Below, piece by piece: positions 19,868-30,994 of a stretch of DNA of 64,000 bases. The translations under genes and the position numbers were made by a program. Every line of letters begins with the position of its first letter. Position 1 is the first letter of the stretch. Source of the stretch: Granulicatella adiacens ATCC 49175. GTDB lineage: Bacteria > Bacillota > Bacilli > Lactobacillales > Aerococcaceae. The notes beneath the pieces were generated by a model. The model was not told where the DNA came from and did not search any database. It saw only the letters and a list, made by a program, of their open reading frames with translations. The DNA lies in NCBI RefSeq assembly GCF_025150565.1, contig NZ_CP102283.1, positions 310,001 through 374,000 on the forward strand, in the 5' to 3' direction.

Positions 19868-20224
19868 GTGATTACAAAACCAGACAAAAATAAAGTGCGT
19901 CAAACTCGTCACGCACGTGTTCGTCGCAAAATTTCTGGTACTGCTGAGTGCCCACGCTTGAACGTTTTTCGTTCTAACAAAAACATCTACGCTCAATTAA
20001 TTGATGACGTAGCGGGTGTGACGCTAGCAAGTGCCTCTACTTTAGATACTAATGTAGAAAACGGAACAAAAACTGAGGAAGCTTCTGCTGTAGGTAAATT
20101 AATCGCAGAACGCGGACTTGAAAAAAATATTAAGAAAGTAGTCTTTGACCGTGGTGGATACTTATACCATGGACGTGTAAAAGCTTTAGCTGAAGCAGCA
20201 CGTGAAAATGGACTAGTATTCTAG
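19868..20224 (+). CDS. rplR: 50S ribosomal protein L18
   Basis: 118 residues from the GTG at 19868 ([15 protein letters not shown]), placed 6 bases after AGAGGTG. The in-frame GTG at 19859 lies inside that RBS. 5S rRNA-binding. C-terminal [19 protein letters not shown] is characteristic. Confidence 0.95.
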   Translation: MITKPDKNKVRQTRHARVRRKISGTAECPRLNVFRSNKNIYAQLIDDVAGVTLASASTLDTNVENGTKTEEASAVGKLIAERGLEKNIKKVVFDRGGYLYHGRVKALAEAARENGLVF

Positions 20225-20245
20225 GAAAAGGAGGATCCACAATTC

Positions 20246-20746
20246 ATGGTTAATGTTGATGCAAGAAACTTAGAATTAGAAGATCGTGTTGTTGCGATTA
20301 ACCGCGTTACAAAAGTTGTAAAAGGTGGACGTCGTTTACGTTTTGCTGCTTTAGTAGTTGTCGGTGACCATAATGGACATGTTGGTTTCGGTACTGGTAA
20401 AGCTCAAGAAGTACCAGAAGCTATTCGTAAAGCTATTGAAGATGCTAAGAAAAACCTTATTGAAGTTCCAACTAGTGGTTCTACAATTCCTCACGAAGTT
20501 ATCGGTCGTTTCTGCGGTGGTAACGTATTGTTAAAACCAGCTCAAGCCGGTTCAGGAATTGCTGCAGGTGGACCAGTTCGTGCCGTTGTTGAATTAGCAG
20601 GTATTTCAGACGTAACTTCAAAATCTTTAGGTTCTAACACACCAGTTAACATGGTTCGTGCTACAATCGAAGGATTAAAACAATTAAAACGTGTTGAAGA
20701 TGTTGCTGCTTTACGTGGCAAATCAGTTGAAGAACTTTTAGGATAA
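20246..20746 (+). CDS. rpsE: 30S ribosomal protein S5
   Basis: 166 residues. The double-stranded RNA-binding N-terminal domain contains [21 protein letters not shown], the spectinomycin-contact region, unaltered by eye. AAGGAGG upstream. Confidence 0.97.
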   Translation: MVNVDARNLELEDRVVAINRVTKVVKGGRRLRFAALVVVGDHNGHVGFGTGKAQEVPEAIRKAIEDAKKNLIEVPTSGSTIPHEVIGRFCGGNVLLKPAQAGSGIAAGGPVRAVVELAGISDVTSKSLGSNTPVNMVRATIEGLKQLKRVEDVAALRGKSVEELLG

Positions 20747-20759
20747 GGAGGACATTATA

Positions 20760-20939
20760 ATGGCAGAATTAAAGATTACTTTAAAGAAAAGCTTGATTGG
20801 ACGTCCTCAAAACCAAATCGATACTTGTAAAGCATTAGGCTTAACAAAAATTCGTTCAACAGTTGTTAAACCAGCTAACGTAGCAATTAAAGGTATGGTT
20901 AACACAGTTTCACATTTAGTGGATGTTGAGGAAGTTTAA
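20760..20939 (+). CDS. rpmD: 50S ribosomal protein L30
   Basis: 59 residues: begins [19 protein letters not shown] and ends [14 protein letters not shown] at 20760 with AAGGAGG 13 bases after the rpsE stop region. Expected between rpsE and rplO. Confidence 0.96.
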   Translation: MAELKITLKKSLIGRPQNQIDTCKALGLTKIRSTVVKPANVAIKGMVNTVSHLVDVEEV

Positions 20940-20970
20940 TTTAAAACTTATAAGAGGAGGTGCCCAGAAC

Positions 20971-21411
20971 ATGAAACTTCATGAATTACAACCAGCTGAA
21001 GGTTCTCGTAAAGAACGTAACCGTGTTGGTAGAGGTCAAGGTTCAGGAAATGGTAAAACTGCTGGACGCGGAAGCAAAGGTCAAAAAGCTCGTTCAGGCG
21101 GTGGCGTTAGATTAGGATTCGAAGGTGGACAAACTCCATTATTCCGTCGTATTCCAAAACGTGGTTTCCAAAATATTAATCGTAAAGAATATGCAGTTGT
21201 AAATCTTGAAACATTAAATCGTTTTGAAGATGGTCAAGAAGTAACTGCGGCTGTACTAGTTGAGGCTGGTATCGTTAAAAACGAAAAAGACGGTATCAAA
21301 GTGTTAGCTAATGGTAAACTTGAACGTAAGTTAACTGTAAAAGCAAATAAATTCTCGCAAGCAGCAAAAGAAGCTATTGAAGCTGCAGGTGGAACTGTAG
21401 AGGTGATCTAA
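20971..21411 (+). CDS. rplO: 50S ribosomal protein L15
   Basis: 146 residues from the ATG at 20971 ([22 protein letters not shown]), with GAGGAGGTG upstream. The glycine-rich N-terminal extension and FRRIPKRGF are typical. The stop overlaps the secY start by one base. Confidence 0.97.
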   Translation: MKLHELQPAEGSRKERNRVGRGQGSGNGKTAGRGSKGQKARSGGGVRLGFEGGQTPLFRRIPKRGFQNINRKEYAVVNLETLNRFEDGQEVTAAVLVEAGIVKNEKDGIKVLANGKLERKLTVKANKFSQAAKEAIEAAGGTVEVI

Positions 21412-22709
21412 TGTTCACTCTACTAAAAAATGCTGTTCAAATGAAGGAAATTAGAAATCGTCTATTATTCACATTGATGATTCTAATTATCTTTCGTATT
21501 GGATCACAAGTAACGGTTCCTGGTGTAAATGCTGGAGCAATCCAAACATTTGCAACTACAGGAATCTTCGGGTTGTTAAATACATTTAGCGGTGGTGCTT
21601 TATCAAACTTCTCATTATTCTCAATGGGGGTTTCACCATATATCACTGCTTCGATTGTTGTTCAATTGTTACAAATGGATCTCTTACCGACATTCGTTGA
21701 ATGGTCTAAACAAGGTGAAGTAGGTCGTCGTAAATTAAATACAGCAACGAGATATTTAACAATTGTTATTGGATTTTTCCAAGCTTATGCAATTTCATTC
21801 GGATTTAATGTTTGGTCAAATTACGGCTTAATTAATAATCCAGGAATTAAAACATTTTTAATGATTGCGCTTGTGTTAACAGCTGGTTCAATGTTCCTTA
21901 CATGGTTAGGGGACATGATAACCGTTAAGGGGATTGGAAATGGTGTTTCTGTTCTAATCTTCGCAGGTATCGTAGCAAGAATGCCGCATGATATTTATGA
22001 ATTCTATGTAAAACAAATTCAAGGTCGTGCAGACACTGAATTATATCGTGCAATAGGATTCACGGTTGCATTGATTGTAGCGATTGTTTTAGTCGTTATG
22101 TTAGTAGTTTATATTGAACAAGCACAACGTCGCTTACCAATTTCCTACTCAAAACGTGCAACAGGTTCAAGTGAAACATCTTGGTTACCATTAAAAATCA
22201 ACTCTGCAGGGGTAATTCCTGTTATCTTTGCTAGTTCATTCATGACATTACCATCAACGATTTTAAGTCTTTATGCTAATGATCATAGTGAGTCTGGCTG
22301 GTACCAAATTGCAACTAACATTTTTGATTTTACTAAGCCTGCTGGTGCAACATTATACACAGTGTTAATTGTTGTATTTACATTCTTCTATGCTTTCGTT
22401 CAGGTTAACCCTGAGAAAGTAGCAGAAAACTTACAAAAATCTGGTGGTTACATCCTAAGTGTTCGTCCAGGTAAAGATACTGAATCATTTGTTTCAAGTA
22501 CATTACTACGATTGAGTACAGTAGGTGCTCTTTACTTAGGAGGTATTTCAATTCTTCCTATGGTGGCTGCAGCATTGTGGAACTTACCAAGAGGATTGAT
22601 GCTAGGTGGTACAAACCTTCTAATCGTTGTCGGGGTTGCTTTAGAAATCAGCCGTCAAATTGAAGGTCGTACGATCAAACGTAAGTATAAAGGATTTATT
22701 GAGGAATAA
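21411..22709 (+). CDS. secY: Protein translocase subunit SecY
   Basis: 432 residues with ten transmembrane segments; the central channel of the Sec translocon. The first segment follows [20 protein letters not shown]; the cytosolic loops YIEQAQRRLPISYSKR and VNPEKVAENLQKSGGYI, which contact SecA and the ribosome, are present. Start shares one base with the rplO stop (TAATG). Co-transcribed with ribosomal genes as usual. Confidence 0.97.
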   Translation: MFTLLKNAVQMKEIRNRLLFTLMILIIFRIGSQVTVPGVNAGAIQTFATTGIFGLLNTFSGGALSNFSLFSMGVSPYITASIVVQLLQMDLLPTFVEWSKQGEVGRRKLNTATRYLTIVIGFFQAYAISFGFNVWSNYGLINNPGIKTFLMIALVLTAGSMFLTWLGDMITVKGIGNGVSVLIFAGIVARMPHDIYEFYVKQIQGRADTELYRAIGFTVALIVAIVLVVMLVVYIEQAQRRLPISYSKRATGSSETSWLPLKINSAGVIPVIFASSFMTLPSTILSLYANDHSESGWYQIATNIFDFTKPAGATLYTVLIVVFTFFYAFVQVNPEKVAENLQKSGGYILSVRPGKDTESFVSSTLLRLSTVGALYLGGISILPMVAAALWNLPRGLMLGGTNLLIVVGVALEISRQIEGRTIKRKYKGFIEE

Positions 22710-22767
22710 CAGATTAATTGACAAGATGCAGTAATGCGTTTTGTCAGTTCCTCAGTTATGATTCTAG

Positions 22768-23430
<663 letters not shown>

Positions 23431-23445
23431 ACTCTGCCTGTTATC

Positions 23446-23475
23446 TTGCATTTATTGTAGCTGAAATGGTATACT
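23446..23475 (+). promoter_or_regulatory. Internal promoter before infA
   Basis: TTGCAT (23446-23451), 18-bp spacer, TATACT (23470-23475), in the 117-base gap between adk and infA; would give infA-rplQ separate transcription. Confidence 0.7.
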
Positions 23476-23547
23476 TAGAAAGTTAGATAACGGTAGAAGT
23501 CCGTCAAATAATCCGTAAAAACTTATTACAAGTAAGGAGGATAAGAC

Positions 23548-23766
23548 ATGGCAAAGGAAGACGTAATTGAAATTGAAGGTATTGTTAATGAAACATTACC
23601 AAATGCGATGTTCAAGGTCGAACTTGAAAATGGTCATGAGGTTTTAGCGCATGTATCTGGAAAAATCCGGATGCACTACATTAAAATTTTACCAGGCGAT
23701 AAAGTTACGGTTGAATTATCACCGTATGATTTAACGCGTGGAAGAATCACGTATCGCTTTAAATAA
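23548..23766 (+). CDS. infA: Translation initiation factor IF-1
   Basis: 72 residues, S1-like OB fold ([38 protein letters not shown]). Occupies the ribosomal A site during initiation. AAGGAGG upstream. Confidence 0.98.
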   Translation: MAKEDVIEIEGIVNETLPNAMFKVELENGHEVLAHVSGKIRMHYIKILPGDKVTVELSPYDLTRGRITYRFK

Positions 23767-23801
23767 TGGACTCCGTTAATGAAATAGAGGAGGGAACTTA
23801 A

Positions 23802-23915
23802 ATGAAAGTTAGAGCATCAGTAAAACCAATTTGCGAAAAATGTAAAGTTATTAAACGCAATGGTAAAGTTATGGTGATTTGTCAAAATCCCAAACATAAA
23901 CAACGTCAAGGATAA
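23802..23915 (+). CDS. rpmJ: 50S ribosomal protein L36, zinc-binding
   Basis: 37 residues, begins [18 protein letters not shown]11, C14, C27 and H32 form the zinc ribbon of the C+ form. GAGGAGGG upstream. Usual place between infA and rpsM. Confidence 0.97.
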   Translation: MKVRASVKPICEKCKVIKRNGKVMVICQNPKHKQRQG

Positions 23916-23938
23916 TATATAAGGAGGTACTCATTAGT

Positions 23939-24304
23939 ATGGCTCGTATTGCAGGTGTGGATATTCCACGTGAAAAACGTGTTGTTATTTCTTTAACCTA
24001 TATTTACGGTATCGGTATTACTACTTCAAAACAAATTTTAGCTGCTGCTAATGTTAATGAAGATACTCGTGTTCGCGAATTAACGAATGATGAGTTAGAC
24101 CGTATCCGTGCTGAAGTGGATAAACTAAAAATTGAAGGTGACTTACGTCGTGAAGTGAACTTGAACATCAAACGTTTGATGGAAATCGGTTCATACCGTG
24201 GAGTTCGCCATCGTCGTGGTTTACCAGTTCGTGGACAAAATACAAAAAATAATGCTCGTACTCGTAAAGGCCCAGCTAAGGCTATTGCAGGTAAGAAAAA
24301 ATAA
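23939..24304 (+). CDS. rpsM: 30S ribosomal protein S13
   Basis: 121 residues, [22 protein letters not shown] start; the [17 protein letters not shown] block and basic tail that touches P-site tRNA are present. AAGGAGG upstream. Confidence 0.97.
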   Translation: MARIAGVDIPREKRVVISLTYIYGIGITTSKQILAAANVNEDTRVRELTNDELDRIRAEVDKLKIEGDLRREVNLNIKRLMEIGSYRGVRHRRGLPVRGQNTKNNARTRKGPAKAIAGKKK

Positions 24305-24331
24305 TTTAGAGAAGAAGGAGGTTAATTCTTC

Positions 24332-24718
24332 ATGGCAAAGAAAGTTGTACGCAAACGCCGCGTGAAAAAGAATATTGAATCTGGTGTAGCACACATCCGT
24401 TCAACATTTAATAATACAATTGTTATGATTACAGACGTTCATGGTAATGCTGTTTCATGGTCTTCTGCAGGTGCTTTAGGATTTAAAGGTTCTAAAAAAT
24501 CAACACCATTTGCTGCTCAAATGGCTGCTGAATCTGCTGCAAAAGGTTCAATGGAGCACGGAATGAAAACTGTAGAAGTTTCTGTTAAAGGTCCTGGTTC
24601 AGGTCGTGAAGCTGCTATTCGTTCATTACAAGCTACAGGTTTAGAAGTGACAGCAATTCGTGACGTAACACCAATCCCTCATAATGGATGTCGTCCTCCA
24701 AAACGCCGTCGTGTGTAA
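24332..24718 (+). CDS. rpsK: 30S ribosomal protein S11
   Basis: 128 residues; platform protein, with [15 protein letters not shown] and the conserved C-terminal [20 protein letters not shown] upstream. rpsD (S4) does not follow, as is normal in Firmicutes. Confidence 0.97.
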   Translation: MAKKVVRKRRVKKNIESGVAHIRSTFNNTIVMITDVHGNAVSWSSAGALGFKGSKKSTPFAAQMAAESAAKGSMEHGMKTVEVSVKGPGSGREAAIRSLQATGLEVTAIRDVTPIPHNGCRPPKRRRV

Positions 24719-24787
24719 TGGATTGTTATTGTTGAATTTTGTCGGACAATCGCACATTGAACGAACGTTTTGAAAGGGGTAAAAAAC

Positions 24788-25735
24788 ATGATCGAAATTG
24801 AAAAACCAAAAATTGAGACGATTGAAGTCAGCGAAGATGCAAAATTTGGTAAATTCGTTGTTGAGCCACTTGAACGCGGTTATGGTACTACCTTAGGGAA
24901 TTCATTACGCCGAATCTTATTATCGTCACTCCCTGGTACTGCAGTAACAGATATCCAAATGGATGGCGTTTTACATGAATTTTCAACAATAGATGGCGTA
25001 GTTGAAGATGTAGCTGCAATCATTTTAAACATTAAAAAAATTGCGCTTAAATCTTTCAGTGAAGATGAAAATAAAGTATTAGAAATTGATGTTAAAGGAC
25101 CAGCAGTTGTAACTGCAGGCGATATCAAACACGATAGCGACATTCAAGTTCTAAACCCTGATTTATACATTTGTACAGTAGCAGAAGGTCATCACTTCCA
25201 TGTTCGTATGAACGCTAAAAATGGTCGTGGGTATGTTCGCTCTGATTACAATAAATCTGAAAATATGCCAATTGGTGTTATTCCAATTGATTCTATTTAT
25301 ACTCCGATTAGTAAAGTGAACTACCAAGTAGAGAACACTCGTATTGGTCAAAAAAATGTTTATGATAAACTAACTCTTGATGTATGGACAGATGGTTCTA
25401 TCGCACCTCAAGATGCTATTAGTTTAGCAGCTCGTATTTTAACAGAACACTTGAATATTTTTGTTAACTTAACAAATGAAGCACTTCCTATGGAAATCAT
25501 GGTCGAAAAAGAAGAAACTCAAAAAGAACGTCTTCTTGAAATGACTATTGAAGAATTAGATTTATCAGTTCGCTCTTATAACTGCTTGAAACGTGCTGGA
25601 ATTAATACAGTACATGAATTGACAAGCAAATCAGAAGCTGAAATGATCAAAGTTCGTAACTTAGGTCGTAAATCTCTTGAAGAAGTAAAACAAAAACTAA
25701 TCGATTTAAATTTAGACTTACGTCGTGAAGACTAA
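24788..25735 (+). CDS. rpoA: RNA polymerase alpha subunit
   Basis: 315 residues from the ATG at 24788 (AAAGGGG upstream; a TTG at 24770 overlaps that RBS region). N-terminal assembly domain with [15 protein letters not shown] and a C-terminal domain ([20 protein letters not shown]) that binds UP elements and regulators. Confidence 0.97.
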   Translation: MIEIEKPKIETIEVSEDAKFGKFVVEPLERGYGTTLGNSLRRILLSSLPGTAVTDIQMDGVLHEFSTIDGVVEDVAAIILNIKKIALKSFSEDENKVLEIDVKGPAVVTAGDIKHDSDIQVLNPDLYICTVAEGHHFHVRMNAKNGRGYVRSDYNKSENMPIGVIPIDSIYTPISKVNYQVENTRIGQKNVYDKLTLDVWTDGSIAPQDAISLAARILTEHLNIFVNLTNEALPMEIMVEKEETQKERLLEMTIEELDLSVRSYNCLKRAGINTVHELTSKSEAEMIKVRNLGRKSLEEVKQKLIDLNLDLRRED

Positions 25736-25767
25736 TAGAAACTCTTAAGAAGGAGGAATATTATAAA

Positions 25768-26148
25768 ATGGCTTATCGTAAATTAGGACGTACAAGTTCA
25801 CAACGTAAAGCGTTACTACGTGACTTGACAACAGACTTAATTATTAACGAACGTATCGTTACTACTGAAGCTCGTGCTAAAGAAATTCGTTCTACTGTAG
25901 AAAAAATGATTACTTTAGGTAAACGTGGTGACTTACATGCTCGTCGTCAAGCAGCTGCATTTGTTCGTAACGAAGTTGCAGATGTTCGTGAAGAAGGCGA
26001 AAAAATCGTTGTTGAAACAGCGTTGCAAAAATTATTTAATGATTTAGCTTCTCGTTACAACGAACGTCAAGGTGGATACACTCGTATTCTTAAAACAGAA
26101 CCTCGTCGTGGCGATGCTGCACCAATGGTTATCATTGAATTAGTTTAA
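25768..26148 (+). CDS. rplQ: 50S ribosomal protein L17
   Basis: 126 residues, [20 protein letters not shown] start. Last gene of the alpha operon; AAGGAGG upstream; followed by two hairpin candidates and then the ecf genes. Confidence 0.97.
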   Translation: MAYRKLGRTSSQRKALLRDLTTDLIINERIVTTEARAKEIRSTVEKMITLGKRGDLHARRQAAAFVRNEVADVREEGEKIVVETALQKLFNDLASRYNERQGGYTRILKTEPRRGDAAPMVIIELV

Positions 26149-26234
26149 TATAACATTCAATCGAACACTTTTCGATGGTTGAAAAGAGCGTCATGATGGT
26201 AATAATCATCTTGCTTTGTAAGATGGGAAGTCTG

Positions 26235-26262
26235 AGGCTACTGAATGGTAGCCTTATTCTTT
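26235..26262 (+). terminator. Candidate terminator after rplQ
   Basis: Stem AGGCTAC/GTAGCCT around TGAATG, followed by a T-rich but interrupted tract (TATTCTTTCC). Confidence 0.55.
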
Positions 26263-26289
26263 CCTTGATTATTTAGTCTAGCTCGTTGC

Positions 26290-26350
26290 CTTCCCGTCAT
26301 TCACTTGGCGGGGAAGCACTTCATCGTATTAAAGTGTGTTTTTTTATTTT
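26290..26350 (+). terminator. Second terminator-like hairpin pair before ecfA1
   Basis: CTTCCC (26290-26295) pairs with GGGAAG (26311-26316); next, GCACTT pairs with AAGTGT and is followed by seven T. Together probably the main end of the ribosomal transcript. Confidence 0.5.
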
Positions 26351-26399
26351 ATACATATTTTTTTTAATCATACATAGAATAAGGAAAGGGGTGTCGTTA

Positions 26400-27242
26400 T
26401 TGAATCAGACTATTATTGAGTTAGAAGATATTCATTATCGTTATCATGAAGACGATGCCAGAGAAGCCCTTGCAGGAGTTTCACTAGAAATTCGAAGAGG
26501 GGAATGGTTAGCAATTATTGGTCATAATGGATCAGGGAAATCTACTTTGGCCAAAGTTATGAATGGTTTGATTGAAGCAAATACAGGATCTGTTGTTGTA
26601 AATGGGAAGACGTTAACTGAAGAGACAGTATTTGATGCAAGAAGAACAGTTGGAATGGTCTTCCAAAATCCTGATAATCAATTCGTGGGGACTACTGTGG
26701 AAGATGATATTGCTTTTGGGTTGGAAAATATTGGACTTCCTCGGGAGGAAATGCTCGAACGTGTAACCAAAGTTCTTGAAATGGTGAAAATGTCTGAATT
26801 CCGGACGAAAGAACCAGCTCGCTTATCAGGTGGGCAAAAACAAAGAGTAGCCATTGCGGGAGTAACCGCATTAGAACCAGAAGTAATTATTTTGGATGAA
26901 GCAACATCGATGTTAGATCCAAAAGGGCGTTTAGAAGTGATTTCGACGATTCAAAAGCTTCATAAAGAAAAGAAGATTACTGTTATTTCTATTACGCATG
27001 ATTTAGATGAAGCAGCTCAAGCAGACAGAGTTGTTTTGATGGAGCAAGGTCAAATTCAACAAATCGGGACTCCAAAGGAAATTTTTAAATTAGGAACCAA
27101 ACTAGTTGAAAAAGGATTAGATGTTCCTTTTGCTGAGAAACTGATAGAAGCTCTTCGTGAAAGAGGAATAAATGTCCCTGAGGAGTATTTAGATGAGGAA
27201 GGATTGGTGGAGTGGTTATGGACATCCGTTTTAACGAAGTAA
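26400..27242 (+). CDS. ecfA1: ECF transporter ATPase EcfA1
   Basis: First of two ABC ATPases that energise ECF-type vitamin/metal transporters with exchangeable S components. From the TTG at 26400 (8 bases after AAGGAAAGGGG) the protein has 280 residues; the open frame reaches back to 26286, but that part overlaps the terminator. Walker A GHNGSGKST (41-49), signature LSGGQ (142-146), Walker B ILDEAT (164-169). Overlaps ecfA2 by 25 bases. No S component is encoded nearby, fitting the shared (group II) arrangement. Confidence 0.93.
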   Translation: MNQTIIELEDIHYRYHEDDAREALAGVSLEIRRGEWLAIIGHNGSGKSTLAKVMNGLIEANTGSVVVNGKTLTEETVFDARRTVGMVFQNPDNQFVGTTVEDDIAFGLENIGLPREEMLERVTKVLEMVKMSEFRTKEPARLSGGQKQRVAIAGVTALEPEVIILDEATSMLDPKGRLEVISTIQKLHKEKKITVISITHDLDEAAQADRVVLMEQGQIQQIGTPKEIFKLGTKLVEKGLDVPFAEKLIEALRERGINVPEEYLDEEGLVEWLWTSVLTK

Positions 27243-28093
27243 ATTTCGCATACCAAGCAAACACTCCCTTTGAAACACGAGCATTATATGACGTGAATTT
27301 TGCAATTCCTTCTGGGAAGTACACTGCAATCATTGGTCATACTGGTTCAGGAAAGTCGACGATTCTTCAACACTTGAATGCTTTATTAAAACCTACTACA
27401 GGAACAGTTGCCTTAGGGGAACGTATAGTAGATGCTCAAACGAGCAATAAGGATCTTAAACCTCTACGAAAAAAAGTAGGAATTGTATTCCAATTTCCTG
27501 AAGCACAACTTTTTGAAGAAACCGTTCAGAAAGATATTGCATTTGGTCCAAAGAATTTTGGAGTGAGTGAGGAAGAGGCTAATCAAATTGCCAAAGACAC
27601 ACTGAAAATTGTGGGACTTCCTGAAGACGTCTTACAAAAGTCTCCGTTTGATTTATCTGGAGGGCAAATGCGCCGTGTTGCTATTGCAGGAGTATTAGCG
27701 ATGCAGCCTGAGGTGTTAGTGCTAGATGAACCAACTGCGGGACTAGATCCCAAAGGTCGTAAAGAAATGATGGAGATGTTTTCCTCCTTGCAAAAAGAGC
27801 AAGGGATTACCATCGTTCTTGTAACCCATCAAATGAATGATGTAAGTGACTATGCGGATTACGTGATTGTTTGTGAGAAAGGTACTGTTGTAAAAACTGG
27901 TACGCCTGAAGAAGTGTTCGCAGATGCACATTGGCTTCAAGAAAAACAATTAGGCCTTCCTTCTACCATTCAATTTGTTGAGAAGCTAAAAGCAAAAGGG
28001 TTTTCAACCGAAGAACGCCCAATGACATTAGATCAATTAGCGGATTTACTGGTTTCACATTCTAATTTAGGAGGTGAAGCAAGTGCTCGATAA
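27218..28093 (+). CDS. ecfA2: ECF transporter ATPase EcfA2
   Basis: 291 residues from the ATG at 27218; GGTGG lies 7 bases upstream, and the GTG at 27212 is an alternative. Walker A GHTGSGKST (40-48), LSGGQMRR signature, VLDEPTAGLDP Walker B. Forms the ATPase pair with EcfA1 in the membrane complex with EcfT. Overlaps EcfA1 at its start and EcfT at its end, so the three subunits are translationally coupled. Confidence 0.93.
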   Translation: MDIRFNEVNFAYQANTPFETRALYDVNFAIPSGKYTAIIGHTGSGKSTILQHLNALLKPTTGTVALGERIVDAQTSNKDLKPLRKKVGIVFQFPEAQLFEETVQKDIAFGPKNFGVSEEEANQIAKDTLKIVGLPEDVLQKSPFDLSGGQMRRVAIAGVLAMQPEVLVLDEPTAGLDPKGRKEMMEMFSSLQKEQGITIVLVTHQMNDVSDYADYVIVCEKGTVVKTGTPEEVFADAHWLQEKQLGLPSTIQFVEKLKAKGFSTEERPMTLDQLADLLVSHSNLGGEASAR

Positions 28094-28880
28094 ATTAATA
28101 TTAGGACGTTATTTACAAGGAGACTCATGGATTCATAAACTAGATCCAAGAACGAAATTAATTGGAACATTTGCGTTTGTATTAGTCATCTTCTTGGCCA
28201 ATAACTGGGTAACATATGGCTTATTAATTGCCTATACACTCGTGGCGTTACTGTTGTCAAAGATTCCCTTAGGATTTTTTTGGAAAGGAATTCGACCATT
28301 AATTTGGGTTATTCTATTCACAGTAGCACTTCAAATTCTATTCACAAGTGGAGGGGAAGTTTACTTTAAATGGGGATTCCTCCAAGTGACTTCCGAGGGG
28401 ATTATTAACGCGGTATTCATTTTCTTACGCTTTGTATTAATTATCTCATTCTCAACGCTCTTAACGCTAACAACTGCACCCTTGCAGTTAACAGATGCGA
28501 TTGAAGCCGTAATGAAGCCTCTTTCTATTGTGAAGTTTCCAGTACATGAGGTTGCGTTAATGCTATCGATTGCGCTACGTTTCGTTCCAACCCTAATGGA
28601 TGAAGCACAAAAAATTATGAACGCGCAACGAGCTCGTGGGGTTGATTTTGGAGAAGGAAATCTCTTTGAACAAATGAAGGCGATTATTCCAATTCTTATT
28701 CCGCTTTTTGTGAGCTCATTGAATCGTGCAGAAGACTTAGCTACAGCCATGGAAGCACGTGGATATCAAGGAGGAGACGGACGTAGTAAGTACCGTGTTC
28801 TGAACTATGATATGCGTGATGCAATTGCGGGATTATCCCTTGTGGTTGTAACAATTTTATTATTTGTATTTAAAGCATAA
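28083..28880 (+). CDS. ecfT: ECF transporter transmembrane subunit EcfT
   Basis: 265 residues from the GTG at 28083 (GGAGGTG upstream); overlaps ecfA2 by 11 bases. About five hydrophobic segments and, near residues 180-225, the two Ala-Arg-Gly motifs (AQRARGVDF, MEARGYQGG) on the coupling helices that contact EcfA1/A2. A terminator follows. Confidence 0.94.
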   Translation: MLDKLILGRYLQGDSWIHKLDPRTKLIGTFAFVLVIFLANNWVTYGLLIAYTLVALLLSKIPLGFFWKGIRPLIWVILFTVALQILFTSGGEVYFKWGFLQVTSEGIINAVFIFLRFVLIISFSTLLTLTTAPLQLTDAIEAVMKPLSIVKFPVHEVALMLSIALRFVPTLMDEAQKIMNAQRARGVDFGEGNLFEQMKAIIPILIPLFVSSLNRAEDLATAMEARGYQGGDGRSKYRVLNYDMRDAIAGLSLVVVTILLFVFKA

Positions 28881-28886
28881 AAAATA

Positions 28887-28914
28887 AGGAGCTTGACTTG
28901 TCAAGCTCTTTTTT
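28887..28914 (+). terminator. Terminator between ecfT and truA
   Basis: Stem GAGCTTGAC/GTCAAGCTC around TT with a run of six T. The truA start is only 17 bases further, so truA is read through or uses the RBS right after it. Confidence 0.8.
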
Positions 28915-28930
28915 GAAAGAAGGGAAAAGG

Positions 28931-29680
28931 ATGCAGCGATATAAACTCACGATTCAATATGATGGAACGCCTTATGTTGGATTTCAAGTGCAAGAGAATG
29001 GAAATAGCATTCAAGCAGAACTGAATAAGGCACTGAAGAAGATGACGAAGGGACAATATATTCCGGTTAGTGGATCTGGCCGGACAGACTCTGGTGTTCA
29101 TGCCAATGGTCAAGTGGTTCATATCGATTACCCAAAACGCATAGAGGCCAACTCACTTGTTCGTGCGATGAATAGTTTATTACCAACTTCAATCCGGATT
29201 GTTTCTGCAGAAGCGGTCTCTGAAGAGTTTCACGCGCGCTATAGTGTGACTGGGAAACGATATATTTATAAAGTAACGACTGCACAGGTGCAGAGTCCGT
29301 TTCTTCGTCAGTATGAGCTGCATCATCCATTCAAAACCGATGTAGACCGCATCAACAAGGCTTTTGAAGCAGTGATTGGTGAACATGATTTTACAAGTTT
29401 TTGTTCGACAAAAAGCGATAAAGACTCCAAAGTTCGCGTTGTAACAAAAGCAGAAGTGAAGAGAAACGGTGATGAATTAATTTTCACTTTTGAGGGTAAA
29501 GGTTTCCTTTACAATATGGTTCGCATTTTAGTTGGAACGGCGCTTCAAATTGGAGATGGGTTACGAGAAGTCGAAGAGATGAAACAGATTTTAGAAGCCA
29601 TGGACCGAAATGCAGCAGGTCCAACGGCACCTTCTCATGGGTTATACTTAGATGAAGTGTTTTATAAGAATTTCGACTAA
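28931..29680 (+). CDS. truA: tRNA pseudouridine(38-40) synthase TruA
   Basis: Converts uridines 38-40 of the tRNA anticodon stem to pseudouridine. 249 residues from the ATG at 28931 (GAAGGGAAAAGG before it; an upstream in-frame start at 28898 would begin inside the terminator). Catalytic Asp53 in GRTDSGVHA. Downstream of ecfT, the order usual in Firmicutes. Confidence 0.96.
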   Translation: MQRYKLTIQYDGTPYVGFQVQENGNSIQAELNKALKKMTKGQYIPVSGSGRTDSGVHANGQVVHIDYPKRIEANSLVRAMNSLLPTSIRIVSAEAVSEEFHARYSVTGKRYIYKVTTAQVQSPFLRQYELHHPFKTDVDRINKAFEAVIGEHDFTSFCSTKSDKDSKVRVVTKAEVKRNGDELIFTFEGKGFLYNMVRILVGTALQIGDGLREVEEMKQILEAMDRNAAGPTAPSHGLYLDEVFYKNFD

Positions 29681-29724
29681 AAATATGATAGGATGAAGAT
29701 AGTTATTTTAAAAGGAGTGTCAAT

Positions 29725-30969
29725 ATGGTATTAGAAAATTTTGATGTAAATTTACAAAAATATGCAAAATTACTAGTGTCTACAGGAATTAATGTTCAAC
29801 CAGGACATACTGTAGTAATTTATGCAGAAGTGGAACAAGCACCTTTTGCACGTTTATTAGTTAAAGAAGCTTATCAATTAGGAGCAAGCGAAGTTATCGT
29901 TCAATGGAGTGATGATGAAATCAACCGTGACCGTTTATTATATGCTGCGGAAGATCGTATTACGACTGTTCCAGAATATAAAGTACAAGAAATGCACTAT
30001 TTATTAGATCATAAAGCAAGTCGTTTAAGCATTGTTTCTAGAGATCCAGATGCATTAAATGGAGTAGATACAAGTCGTCTTGCAAAATCAATGAAAGCTA
30101 CAAGTGTTGCTTTAAAACCAATGCGTCTTGCAGGTCAATCGAATAAAATAAGCTGGACAGTAGCAGCTGCAGCAGGTAGCGCATGGGCTAAAAAAGTATT
30201 CCCAGAAGCAACATCAACAGAAGAAGCTGTAGATTTATTATGGAATCAAATCTTTACAACTTGTCGAGTATATGCTGACGACCCAGTGGCAGCATGGAAA
30301 GAGCACGAAGAAAAATTAGATGCAAAAGCAGCCATCTTAAACAAAGAACAATTCGTGAAATTACACTACACTGCACCAGGGACAGACTTAACTCTAGGAA
30401 TGCCAAAAAACCATGTTTGGGAAAGTGCTGGAAGTATCAATGCTCAAGGAGAACACTTCATCGCAAACATGCCAACAGAAGAAGTCTTCTCAGCTCCAGA
30501 TTTCCGCGTAGCTGACGGATATGTATCAAGCACAAAACCATTAAGCTACAACGGTAACATTATCGAAGGCATCAAAGTGACTTTCAAAGACGGTCAAATC
30601 ACAGAAGTATCTGCTGAAAAAGGCGACCAAGTAATGAAAGACTTAGTATTCGAAAACAATGGTGCCCGTGGATTAGGTGAAGTAGCACTAGTAAGCGACC
30701 CATCACCAATCTCACAATCAGGCATTACATTCTTCAATACATTATTCGATGAAAATGCATCAAACCACTTAGCAATTGGTTCAGCATATGCTACAAGTGT
30801 TAAAGGTGGCGAAAACTTCGAAACTGAAGAAGAATTAAGAGAAGCTGGATTAAACCGTTCGGATGTACACGTGGACTTCATGATCGGTGGACCAGAAATG
30901 AATGTAGACGGTATTCGTGAAGACGGTACTGTAGTTCCAATCTTCCGCAACGGAGACTGGGCAATTTAG
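29725..30969 (+). CDS. M29-family aminopeptidase (AmpS/PepS)
   Basis: 414 residues. Metal-dependent cytoplasmic aminopeptidase that trims peptides. The thermophilic-aminopeptidase family is recognisable from MPTEEVFSAPD, the metal-binding GARGLGEVALV segment with its Glu, NTLFDENASNHLAIG with Asp/Glu/His, and the C-terminal DVHVDFMIGG. Length is normal. AAAGGAG upstream; monocistronic with a strong terminator. PepS is the lactic-acid-bacteria name I would use. Confidence 0.92.
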   Translation: MVLENFDVNLQKYAKLLVSTGINVQPGHTVVIYAEVEQAPFARLLVKEAYQLGASEVIVQWSDDEINRDRLLYAAEDRITTVPEYKVQEMHYLLDHKASRLSIVSRDPDALNGVDTSRLAKSMKATSVALKPMRLAGQSNKISWTVAAAAGSAWAKKVFPEATSTEEAVDLLWNQIFTTCRVYADDPVAAWKEHEEKLDAKAAILNKEQFVKLHYTAPGTDLTLGMPKNHVWESAGSINAQGEHFIANMPTEEVFSAPDFRVADGYVSSTKPLSYNGNIIEGIKVTFKDGQITEVSAEKGDQVMKDLVFENNGARGLGEVALVSDPSPISQSGITFFNTLFDENASNHLAIGSAYATSVKGGENFETEEELREAGLNRSDVHVDFMIGGPEMNVDGIREDGTVVPIFRNGDWAI

Positions 30970-30994
30970 TAAAAATATAGATTAAACCCAACAT

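Noticed and set aside
26286-26399. N-terminal extension of EcfA1
   Set aside because: The open frame covers terminator-like hairpins and a T tract; the family begins at about the TTG at 26400.
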